A stretch of DNA of 5,312 bases from an uncultured Ruminococcus sp. (GCA_945867875.1 CAMBJF010000171.1:1-5312), one strand, 5' to 3'. Shown: positions 1 to 5,312, counted from the stretch's first letter. Notes: a model not told the origin generated them from the letters alone. Made by a program: numbers and translations.

Positions 1-79
1 CTATATATGTCAATACCTTTATATGGATTTGTAGGAATAACCAAAATAATTATGCTGAATGTGTTCATTTATACAAAAC

Positions 80-91
80 ATATAGCTATAT
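80..91. repeat. 12-bp perfect AT-rich palindrome upstream of promoter 1
   Basis: ATATAGCTATAT reads the same on both strands. It lies about 37 bp upstream of the -35 box of promoter 1. Its core resembles the TACAnnTGTA repressor core with both C/G positions changed to T/A (TATAGCTATA), so it could be a decayed or auxiliary operator. AT-rich palindromes of this size also arise by chance, and function is unproven. Confidence 0.25.
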
Positions 92-127
92 CGATCCTTA
101 GAGGAATGAAATTTTTTACAAAAACCC

Positions 128-156
128 TTGACAAATTAGTCTACATATGTTAGACT
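128..156 (+). promoter_or_regulatory. Sigma-A-type promoter of unit 1
   Basis: The -35 box TTGACA (128-133) is a perfect consensus. A 17-bp spacer leads to TAGACT (151-156), which matches the TATAAT consensus at four of six positions. Transcription would begin near 163-165, giving a leader of about 40 nt before the repressor start codon at 203. Both operator dyads below overlap the spacer, the -10 box or the predicted start point, so a bound repressor would block polymerase. The promoter shares the nine bases TTGACAAAT with promoter 2. Confidence 0.8.
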
Positions 157-157
157 A
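137..157. promoter_or_regulatory. BlaI-type operator, left dyad of promoter 1
   Basis: Inverted 7-bp arms TAGTCTA (137-143) and TAGACTA (151-157) flank CATATGT. Inside lies TACATATGTT (142-151), one mismatch from the TACAnnTGTA core known for BlaI/MecI/CopY repressors, with a perfect 8-bp palindrome ACATATGT at 143-150. The dyad covers the spacer and the -10 box. The inferred ligand is the repressor encoded at 203-562, giving autoregulation. Confidence 0.75.
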
Positions 158-170
158 TATGTGTAGTCTA
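151..170. promoter_or_regulatory. BlaI-type operator, right dyad of promoter 1
   Basis: Inverted arms TAGACTA (151-157) and TAGTCTA (164-170) flank TATGTG. The core TATATGTGTA (156-165) is one mismatch from TACAnnTGTA. It shares the arm at 151-157 with the left dyad, so the same 7-mer serves as the right half of one dyad and the left half of the next. The dyad centres are about 14 bp apart. It covers the -10 box and predicted transcription start. Confidence 0.65.
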
Positions 171-202
171 CAAATATTAAACTTACGAAAGGATATGATA
201 GC

Positions 203-562
203 ATGAATATAAACCTGGGTGAAATGGAAAGTAAGTTCGTTGACCTCATCAGAGAAAATGAGGGTATTCCCTCGGGTGAGCTTGTAAAGATATGTGCAGA
301 GGCGTTTGAGTGGAAAAAATCCACCACCTACACCATGCTCCGCCGCCTGTGTGACAAGGGTATCTGCGAAAACAAGGACGGTCATGTTTCAACCGTTATT
401 TCCAAGGAGGAAATTGCCGCAATAAAAACGGACAAGCTTATTGAAGAGGATTTCGGCGGCTCTCTGCCCCGTTTCCTTGCAGCCTTTGCAGACAGAAAAA
501 AGCTTTCCGAAAGGGAGATCGACGAGATACAGCAGATGATAGACCGTTTCAGAAAGGGGTAA
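203..562 (+). CDS. BlaI/MecI/CopY-family transcriptional repressor (unit 1)
   Basis: This 119-aa protein is a cytoplasmic DNA-binding repressor of the Penicillinase_R (BlaI/MecI) family, which usually has about 120-130 residues. Residues 1-70 form the winged-helix domain. The recognition-helix block WKKSTTYTMLRRLCDKG (37-53) matches the family pattern W-K-x-(S/T)-T-V/T-Y-T-x-x-x-R-L, followed by a short wing (54-66). Residues 75-119 form the helical dimerisation tail, ending LSEREIDEIQQMIDRF. By eye, Ala94-Phe95 aligns with the Asn-Phe bond cut in staphylococcal BlaI/MecI; Phe is kept but Asn is not. The N-terminal half is more divergent than in the second repressor. The start is ATG 203, with GAAAGGA (187-193) 9 bp upstream. 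It is 4 bp upstream of its partner protease and sits behind an operator-covered promoter, so autorepression is likely. The natural inducing signal is unknown. Confidence 0.9.
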   Translation: MNINLGEMESKFVDLIRENEGIPSGELVKICAEAFEWKKSTTYTMLRRLCDKGICENKDGHVSTVISKEEIAAIKTDKLIEEDFGGSLPRFLAAFADRKKLSEREIDEIQQMIDRFRKG

Positions 563-566
563 CGTT

Positions 567-2882
567 ATGACAGATATTTTTATAAGGGTCGTGGAAATGA
601 GCATGACCGCCTCAATTGTCATAGGCGTTGTCATGGTGCTGCGGCTTTTTCTCCGAAAGGCTCCCAAGGTGTTTTCCTATGTGCTGTGGGCGGCGGCGTT
701 GTTCAGACTGCTTTGTCCCATAAGTTTTCAGATACCCTCCGCACCAATTCCAAGCGTTGAGATACCGTACAGCACAAATGTCAATGACAGAAATGCCGAC
801 GGACTTTTTATCACAAATAACGTTGCTGAAATTGCCCCTGCTCCCGAATATTCCGAACCGCAAAATTCAGTGTCCCCACAGGTCACGACTGTTTCCGAGC
901 CTGTTTCGGAAACCCCTGTGAAAAGGGAGATAAACTATATTGCAATCGCTTCATACATATGGGCGCTTGCCGTAATTATCATGGCATTTCGTGGAATTAT
1001 TTCATGGGCAAGGCTTTCACATTCTCTCAGGTCTGCACAGAAAATGGGTGGGAATGTGTATGTATCTCCTGCAATCTCAGACCCCTTTATCATGGGTATT
1101 ATCCGCCCGAAAATATATCTTCCCATAGGTCTTAGCTGCACCGAAAGTGACCTTATTATCAGGCACGAAAAGGCTCATATGCACAGGGGAGATCATATTG
1201 CAAAGCTTGTGATGTACGGGGCTTTGTGCGTGCATTGCTTCAATCCTCTTGTGTGGCTGATGTTCAGACTTTTTGAGCGTGACATGGAAATGTCCTGCGA
1301 TGAAAGGGTGACAGCCGATATGACAAAGGAGCAGAAGGCGGATTATTCTCAGACCCTTCTGAAAATATCCGCAAAGCCCACTGCGGCATTTACTGCCTGC
1401 TTCGGTGAGAGCGGCACAAAGCAGAGAATTAAGAATGTGCTTAGCTTTAAAAAGCCTGCGGTCTGGGTGGTTATATTGCTTGCTGTGGCGGCGGTGGTTG
1501 TATCTGTTGTTTTGTGTGTAAGCAGAGAAAATGACGGTTCGTCTATTCCTGCCGATGCTGTTGATAATATCGACATTGTTGATAATGATGATACTTTTAC
1601 ATCAGAAAAAATGAAAGAATTCTTTAATTCGGGAGTTAATCCGAATAGTGTAGGGCTGTCTATAAATAATTCGGAAGGAGTGACCTTTAGCGAGCCGTTC
1701 ATTATCCCAATTTATAACGCTGATAACAACAGCTTGTCAAATGCTCAGAATATATGGGGCAGTGCATTGTTTCATGACAGTAAGCTTATTGATATAAAAA
1801 AGTTTACATATAAAGACGGACAGGCGGCTTATGACGGCGATATATCAATTCCGACTGAACTGTGCGACAGTATAGACAAAGGAGATTCTTTTTCAATTTT
1901 CCTTGTAGAAACAAAACGTGTAAGCGGATATAATAATGCTGAGGTGATCTATGCTGTTGATTCTAACGGAGAATGCATTTTGATCAGAGATGACAGAATT
2001 GAAAAATCGGAAGAACATTTTGATGGATATCCGGATTTTAACACTGTCTGCGAATACAATTGTGTTTCTGCCAAAATGGAAGAAGCAGTTACATTAGAAG
2101 AATTGAACGTATTACCCGACAGTCCGGAATTGACTCCTGCACTCGGTATGAACGGTGTTTTAGCATATATGCGAAGGGAGGATTTTTACGGAGAGCACAA
2201 TAATGACTATGCTCTTCACAGAGAAATAGTGACCGACGGGGAATACCTTGATATGTACCGTGAGCGGTTTCGAGATGAATATGGAAAACAAATTGACGAG
2301 TATAATTTTTCGGTTGAATATTTACTTATTCCTCTTTATGATGAAACCGGTGAGAATGTGGTCGATTATTTCCGTCAGGACTGCCGTGTTACGCCTATCC
2401 CGCCGAATGAAGAAAAGATTCGTAATGCTGATGATGCTGTAAACAGATTTCTTGACAATAAATACGGAATAGTTATCAACAGCATAAACGAGAATGATTA
2501 TGTTTATGGTGATGATGCCTGTGAATTGTTAAAGAAAAGCTTTGCTTCGGATTTTTCTCTCCCTGTGGATGAAAAATATACGGAAAGCGCCATTTATTAT
2601 GGCGGTTACGAATTTAAGCCGGAGGTCAATGGGGAGATCTGTTCCATGAATGACGGAACTGTTCTTTTTGCGGGCTATAAAAACGGATTTGGAAATACTG
2701 TGCTGATAGACCACGGAGATAACAATATATTCTTGTACGCACACATGAACAGCATTTCGGTTTCCGCTAATGACAGCGTAAAATCGGGAACTGTTATCGG
2801 GTATGCAGGCGACAGCGGATTCACGCCGCATTGCAGATTGCTTGTATATAATATCTGTGATCCGGTCAATTCTGAGGAATAA
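567..2882 (+). CDS. M56-family (BlaR1-like) membrane metalloprotease/sensor with degenerate C-terminal M23-like domain
   Basis: This 771-aa protein is the likely transmembrane signal transducer for the repressor just upstream. Predicted membrane segments are about 13-29, 36-56, 122-147 and 298-319, with a further hydrophobic stretch at 211-236. A Pro/Ser-rich extracytoplasmic loop lies at about 57-120. The M56 domain shows PFIMGIIRPKIYLP (173-186), zinc motif HEKAH (His200, Glu201, His204), FNPLVW (225-230) and DMEMSCDE (239-246). Glu241 is the probable third zinc ligand. A Ser293-Phe294 pair just before the last helix resembles the reported Ser-Phe autocleavage site of S. aureus BlaR1; this is tentative. 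Residues 322-650 are an unrecognised sensor region. Residues about 655-765 resemble M23/LytM (GTVLFAG, GNTVLIDHG, YAHM, GTVIGYAGDSG) but lack the HxxxD motif and have H-C-R instead of HxH, so lysis activity is unlikely. No SxxK penicillin-binding motif was seen. AAGGGG (554-559) precedes ATG by 7 bp. The protein is longer than typical BlaR1 (about 585-600 aa). Confidence 0.88.
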   Translation: MTDIFIRVVEMSMTASIVIGVVMVLRLFLRKAPKVFSYVLWAAALFRLLCPISFQIPSAPIPSVEIPYSTNVNDRNADGLFITNNVAEIAPAPEYSEPQNSVSPQVTTVSEPVSETPVKREINYIAIASYIWALAVIIMAFRGIISWARLSHSLRSAQKMGGNVYVSPAISDPFIMGIIRPKIYLPIGLSCTESDLIIRHEKAHMHRGDHIAKLVMYGALCVHCFNPLVWLMFRLFERDMEMSCDERVTADMTKEQKADYSQTLLKISAKPTAAFTACFGESGTKQRIKNVLSFKKPAVWVVILLAVAAVVVSVVLCVSRENDGSSIPADAVDNIDIVDNDDTFTSEKMKEFFNSGVNPNSVGLSINNSEGVTFSEPFIIPIYNADNNSLSNAQNIWGSALFHDSKLIDIKKFTYKDGQAAYDGDISIPTELCDSIDKGDSFSIFLVETKRVSGYNNAEVIYAVDSNGECILIRDDRIEKSEEHFDGYPDFNTVCEYNCVSAKMEEAVTLEELNVLPDSPELTPALGMNGVLAYMRREDFYGEHNNDYALHREIVTDGEYLDMYRERFRDEYGKQIDEYNFSVEYLLIPLYDETGENVVDYFRQDCRVTPIPPNEEKIRNADDAVNRFLDNKYGIVINSINENDYVYGDDACELLKKSFASDFSLPVDEKYTESAIYYGGYEFKPEVNGEICSMNDGTVLFAGYKNGFGNTVLIDHGDNNIFLYAHMNSISVSANDSVKSGTVIGYAGDSGFTPHCRLLVYNICDPVNSEE

Positions 2883-2923
2883 CAGTTAATAACTTTGTAT
2901 GCTTATTTCAATATAGATTAAAA

Positions 2924-2969
2924 TTCGGAGCGCTCTGTCGGCAAAACAGAGTGCTCCGAAAATTTTTTT
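2924..2969 (+). terminator. Rho-independent terminator of unit 1
   Basis: Arms TTCGGAGCGCTCTGT (2924-2938) and ACAGAGTGCTCCGAA (2946-2960) pair over 15 bp with a single G-U. The loop is 7 nt (CGGCAAA), and the hairpin is followed by AA and seven T residues (2963-2969). It begins 41 bp after the stop codon of the M56 protease and directly precedes promoter 2, so the two units should be transcribed separately. Confidence 0.93.
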
Positions 2970-2978
2970 GCATTATTT

Positions 2979-2988
2979 TACAATTGTC
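2979..2988. promoter_or_regulatory. BlaI-type operator O1 of promoter 2
   Basis: TACAATTGTC matches TACAnnTGTA at all defined positions but the last and contains the perfect palindrome ACAATTGT (2980-2987). It ends two bases before the -35 box. The inferred ligand is the repressor at 3065-3439. Confidence 0.6.
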
Positions 2989-2990
2989 TA

Positions 2991-3019
2991 TTGACAAATG
3001 CAATATACAGCTGTATAAT
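2991..3019 (+). promoter_or_regulatory. Consensus sigma-A promoter of unit 2
   Basis: TTGACA (2991-2996) and TATAAT (3014-3019) are both perfect consensus, with the optimal 17-bp spacer. Transcription should start near 3026, leaving a leader of about 39 nt. A promoter this strong in front of regulatory genes only makes sense if it is tightly repressed. The three surrounding operator-like sites fit that. Confidence 0.92.
3004..3017. promoter_or_regulatory. BlaI-type operator O2 of promoter 2
   Basis: TATACAGCTGTATA is a perfect 14-bp palindrome holding an exact TACAnnTGTA core (3006-3015). It overlaps the first four bases of the -10 box and the end of the spacer, so occupancy would exclude RNA polymerase. 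This is the best operator candidate in the window. Confidence 0.85.
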
Positions 3020-3038
3020 GATAACCAAGGATATATTC

Positions 3039-3048
3039 TACACTTGTA
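3039..3048. promoter_or_regulatory. BlaI-type operator O3 of promoter 2
   Basis: TACACTTGTA is an exact TACAnnTGTA match, placed in the leader at about +14 to +23 and just before the ribosome binding site. A repressor here would act as a roadblock or help hold a loop or array with O1 and O2. The site centres are 27 and 33 bp apart. Confidence 0.7.
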
Positions 3049-3064
3049 TATTGGAGGGAAAATT

Positions 3065-3439
3065 ATGAAGCTCAGCGATAACGATTTTGAAATTATGAAC
3101 ATCATATGGGACGAAGGCGAGGTCACTGCTCTTGAAATTGCAGTCCGTCTTGCGGAGAAAAAGGGCTGGAAAAAGCCAACGGTTTACACCCTTATTGACA
3201 GACTTATCAAAAAGGAAGCCATAGAGCGAATTGAACCCGATTATGTCTGCAGGGCACTTATCAACAAGAAGGACGTGAGAACAAGCGAAACTGCGGGGCT
3301 TCTGGAAAAGCTTTACAAAGGCTCGGCAAAGCTTCTTGTATCGGGATTTATCAAGGAAAAGCAGCTTTCCGAAGAAGAACTTCGGGAGCTAAGACAGCTT
3401 ATCGACGACAGCATCGAAAAGACCAAGCGAGGTGAATGA
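3065..3439 (+). CDS. BlaI/MecI/CopY-family transcriptional repressor (unit 2)
   Basis: This 124-aa protein is a canonical member of the BlaI/MecI family. KLSDNDFEIMNIIWDEGEVTALEIA (from residue 2) is the typical family N-terminus. GWKKPTVYTLIDRLIKK (34-50) is the DNA-recognition helix region, ERIEPDYVCRALI (54-66) the wing. From about residue 74 (SETAGLLEKLYKGSAKLLVSGF) comes the dimerisation and protease-sensitive tail, ending LSEEELRELRQLID. Gly94-Phe95 aligns by eye with the Asn-Phe cleavage bond of staphylococcal BlaI/MecI. ATG 3065 is preferred because GGAGGG (3053-3058) lies 6 bp upstream. A longer in-frame start at 2951 would run through the terminator, promoter and all operators. Its last four bases overlap the start of its partner protease, indicating translational coupling. 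Autorepression through O1-O3 is expected. Confidence 0.95.
   Translation: MKLSDNDFEIMNIIWDEGEVTALEIAVRLAEKKGWKKPTVYTLIDRLIKKEAIERIEPDYVCRALINKKDVRTSETAGLLEKLYKGSAKLLVSGFIKEKQLSEEELRELRQLIDDSIEKTKRGE
3429..3435 (+). promoter_or_regulatory. Ribosome binding site bearing on the start of the second M56 gene
   Basis: GAGGTGA lies inside the end of the repressor gene and directly abuts ATG 3436. Its spacing is too tight for that ATG but ideal (6 bp) for the in-frame GTG at 3442. The protease may therefore start at GTG 3442 (611 aa) rather than ATG 3436 (613 aa). The difference is two residues and does not affect function calls. Confidence 0.5.
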
Positions 3440-5277
3440 CAGTGACTTCCGTAATAATAACCTCCACACTTTTAGGCATTGCGGCGATTATCATAAGGAA
3501 AGCTTTCGGCAGCAGAACAGGCATAAAGCCCTTTATAATAATGTGGGCAGTTGTGTTTCTGAAATTTGCCGTTCCCTTTGAGCTGCCTTCACATTTTTCT
3601 ATGATGAATCTGTTCCCCCAAAGCATTTCCGCCGATGAAAATGCTGCGACTGTTTCATATGATAATGGAGAAGAAACAGACGAATATGCAGCCGATATTC
3701 CCGAAATATCACCGCCCGTTTATGATAATGCTTTTTCCGAAAATATAACACAGCCTTCCTATGAAGAGGAGAAGCATTGGAATACCGAAAGCATCGCAGA
3801 AACAATATATCTTGCTGTATCTGCAATGCTTATGTTCGCAATATTGTTTGCAATTATCATTTGCATGATAAAATTTTCCCGCCTGCCTGTTCTCGAAAAT
3901 GATATATGCAAAAGCATTATTGCCGACAGCGGAATAAAAAGAAGGATAACTGTCCGAAGGGGAGATATTGACACTCCCGCAGTGTTCGGTGTGATGTTTC
4001 CCGTTATCATTCTCCCCGAATCAATTGACAAAGGAAACGAAAAACTCCTGCGGCATATCATGCTCCATGAAATAAGCCACATAAAGCATTTTGACCCCTT
4101 ATGGAACATTCTGACTCTATTTATTTGTGCGATAAACTGGTATAATCCCATAGTCTGGATATGCAGATATATGTACCTTGCCGATGGGGAAAAGCTCTGC
4201 GATATGAGCGTTGTGAATATTATCGGCAGTGAAAACCGAAAGGAATATGCAAACAGCCTTCTTGAATGTGCTGCATCAAAAAGGCACCCTGTAATGCTTG
4301 TTTCGGGCTTCGGTGAAAGCGGAATAAAGTCAAGGATAAAAAATATAATGAACATGAAAAAGGTTCGTATAATTACTATAATTGCCGTTGTTTTTGCAAT
4401 AATCATAGCCGCTATAATCTTTGGCACAGGCAGAAGAATTGAAGTGCAGACAAGAGATATTGAAGCTCCCGAAAATACATCTCTTAGCAGCACATATTCC
4501 TTTTCTCAGATAATTGAGGACAGCGATGGCGAGGCAGGTTTACTTTCTGTAAGCATTCACAAAGATAATTCCTACTATGTGGACATATCCTTTGAAAGTG
4601 AGAAATATACTCTCAGCTCCATAAACAGCCTTACCGTTCTGTCCGATGTTACAAGCTACAGAATTTATGAAGATGACGAAGAAAAGGGCGATTTTACAAG
4701 TGCGGATGGGGTTGGAACAAAGGGATATTTTGATGATGCCACTTATGAAAAGCAGCTTGATATAAACGCTCCCGACTACATTATCGAAGCCTATTTTGTA
4801 CCCTTTAACGGCAGAGCAAATATAGAGATAACTCTTGAATACAAGCTGAAAAAGGGGCTTTTTGACGCAGGCAGCCACTACTTTACCTGTTCCGTTGACC
4901 CGTTTGATATGAGTAATATATCCGCATCGGACAATTTTCAATATGAGCTTATGAATAATTCCGCAGGCTACAACGCTCAGTACAACGAGGAAACGAGAGA
5001 ATATGAGCTTCGCTCGGAAAAGTCGGATATTGTGCTTGCACTGTCGGAAAGCTACAGCGGTTTTTATGCATGGCATGAGTCGGACGGCTCATACAGCAGA
5101 AAGCATTTTGACAGATATATCTCTCCCCAAAACGGCACGCCCGATGTGTCGGAAATTTTTCTCAGTGACATTGACTCTGACGGAACGGACGATATTATAA
5201 TCATCACCTATTATCGTGAAGACGAAATCATGATAATAAACGGTGCCGATCTTTCGGAAATTGAGACCTGCAAATAA
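3436..5277 (+). CDS. M56-family (BlaR1-like) membrane metalloprotease/sensor with distinct extracytoplasmic domain (unit 2)
   Basis: This 613-aa protein is the likely transducer partner of the repressor it overlaps by ATGA. Predicted membrane segments are about 3-22, 32-50, 120-146 and 308-330, plus a hydrophobic stretch at 222-246. An acidic extracytoplasmic loop lies at about 54-118. The M56 core shows PAVFGVMFPVIILPES (181-196), HEISH (His211, Glu212, His215), YNPIVW (236-241) and DGEKLCD (250-256). Glu252 sits 41 residues after His211, the same spacing as His200-Glu241 in the first protease, so the zinc site looks intact. The last Glu of the usual SCDE motif is replaced (CDM). Residues about 335-570 are an unrecognised, beta-rich-looking acidic region. 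Residues 578-586 (DIDSDGTDD) form a DxDxDGxxD calcium-loop motif typical of FG-GAP/VCBS beta-propeller blades. No penicillin-binding SxxK motif or M23 domain was seen. It is similar in length to BlaR1 but with a different sensor. Confidence 0.88.
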   Translation: MTVTSVIITSTLLGIAAIIIRKAFGSRTGIKPFIIMWAVVFLKFAVPFELPSHFSMMNLFPQSISADENAATVSYDNGEETDEYAADIPEISPPVYDNAFSENITQPSYEEEKHWNTESIAETIYLAVSAMLMFAILFAIIICMIKFSRLPVLENDICKSIIADSGIKRRITVRRGDIDTPAVFGVMFPVIILPESIDKGNEKLLRHIMLHEISHIKHFDPLWNILTLFICAINWYNPIVWICRYMYLADGEKLCDMSVVNIIGSENRKEYANSLLECAASKRHPVMLVSGFGESGIKSRIKNIMNMKKVRIITIIAVVFAIIIAAIIFGTGRRIEVQTRDIEAPENTSLSSTYSFSQIIEDSDGEAGLLSVSIHKDNSYYVDISFESEKYTLSSINSLTVLSDVTSYRIYEDDEEKGDFTSADGVGTKGYFDDATYEKQLDINAPDYIIEAYFVPFNGRANIEITLEYKLKKGLFDAGSHYFTCSVDPFDMSNISASDNFQYELMNNSAGYNAQYNEETREYELRSEKSDIVLALSESYSGFYAWHESDGSYSRKHFDRYISPQNGTPDVSEIFLSDIDSDGTDDIIIITYYREDEIMIINGADLSEIETCK

Positions 5278-5312
5278 AAGTCAAGTCCCCCAAAGCTGAA
5301 TTTACAGATAAT

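Noticed and set aside
8..13. TGTCAA, which is a TTGACA -35 box on the minus strand, hinting at a divergent promoter
   Set aside because: Its -10 box would fall outside the window, so it cannot be supported from this sequence.
106..153. Possible 15-codon leader peptide (ATG 106, reading MKFFTKTLDKLVYIC)
   Set aside because: The GAGGA motif abuts the ATG with no spacer, and the frame lies mostly upstream of the predicted transcription start and within promoter 1.
2655..2870. Active M23 endopeptidase
   Set aside because: The domain resembles M23, but the zinc ligands of the HxxxD and HxH motifs are missing, so I call it degenerate rather than catalytic.
2984..2997. Small inverted repeat TTGTC-TATT-GACAA overlapping the -35 box
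   Set aside because: Five-base arms formed partly by the -35 consensus itself. It is better explained by operator O1 next to TTGACA.
2951..3064. In-frame N-terminal extension of the second repressor, starting at GTG 2951
   Set aside because: It would run through the terminator hairpin, promoter 2 and all three operators. The residues before Met at 3065 do not fit the BlaI family, whereas MKLSDNDFE is the classic start with a good ribosome binding site.
3759..4493. 244-codon minus-strand open frame
   Set aside because: It lies entirely opposite the well-supported M56 gene, whose membrane and zinc motifs are intact. The minus-strand product looks like a reversed shadow with no family resemblance.
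4540..5076. 178-codon minus-strand open frame
   Set aside because: It is antisense to the sensor region of the second M56 gene, with no ribosome binding site or promoter recognised and no familiar motif.
1..5312. CRISPR arrays, tRNA/rRNA genes, insertion sequences, attachment sites
   Set aside because: I saw no regularly spaced direct repeats, no cloverleaf or rRNA-like sequence, and no transposase or integrase motifs on either strand.

Overview
The window holds two complete, tandem, same-strand two-gene regulatory units. Each pairs a BlaI/MecI/CopY-family winged-helix repressor with a membrane-embedded M56-family (BlaR1-like) zinc metalloprotease carrying a large extracytoplasmic sensor region. 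The protein families, consensus sigma-A promoters, strong Shine-Dalgarno sites and roughly 35-50% GC point to a Firmicute, most likely a gut-type Clostridia (Ruminococcus/Oscillospiraceae-like). The genus is a guess.

Layout. Bases 1-127 are AT-rich leader with no supportable gene. Promoter 1 (TTGACA, 17-bp spacer, TAGACT; 128-156) is covered by two half-overlapping operator-like dyads (137-170). Unit 1 follows: repressor 203-562 (119 aa), then, 4 bp on, an M56 protease of 771 aa (567-2882). This protease ends in an M23/LytM-like domain that has lost its zinc ligands. A strong hairpin terminator (2924-2969) closes unit 1. Promoter 2 (TTGACA, 17 bp, TATAAT; 2991-3019) is surrounded by three TACAnnTGTA-type operators (2979-2988, 3004-3017, 3039-3048). 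Unit 2 follows: repressor 3065-3439 (124 aa), overlapping by ATGA the second M56 protease of 613 aa (3436-5277). Its sensor region is different and ends in a DxDxDGxxD (FG-GAP/VCBS-like) motif. Bases 5278-5312 show no terminator or recognisable feature.

How it should work, by analogy with BlaR1/BlaI of staphylococci and bacilli: each repressor dimer sits on its own promoter and keeps its operon at a low level. An external signal is sensed by the C-terminal region of the membrane protease and activates the cytoplasm-facing HExxH domain. The repressor is then removed, which derepresses the operon and any other genes carrying the same operator. Neither sensor shows a penicillin-binding domain (no SxxK-type acyl-serine motif seen), and no beta-lactamase or PBP gene is present. 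The signals are therefore probably not classical beta-lactam acylation, and targets outside the two autoregulated operons must lie elsewhere. The most notable points are the two different sensors in tandem, the pseudo-M23 sensor, and the ordered operator arrays.
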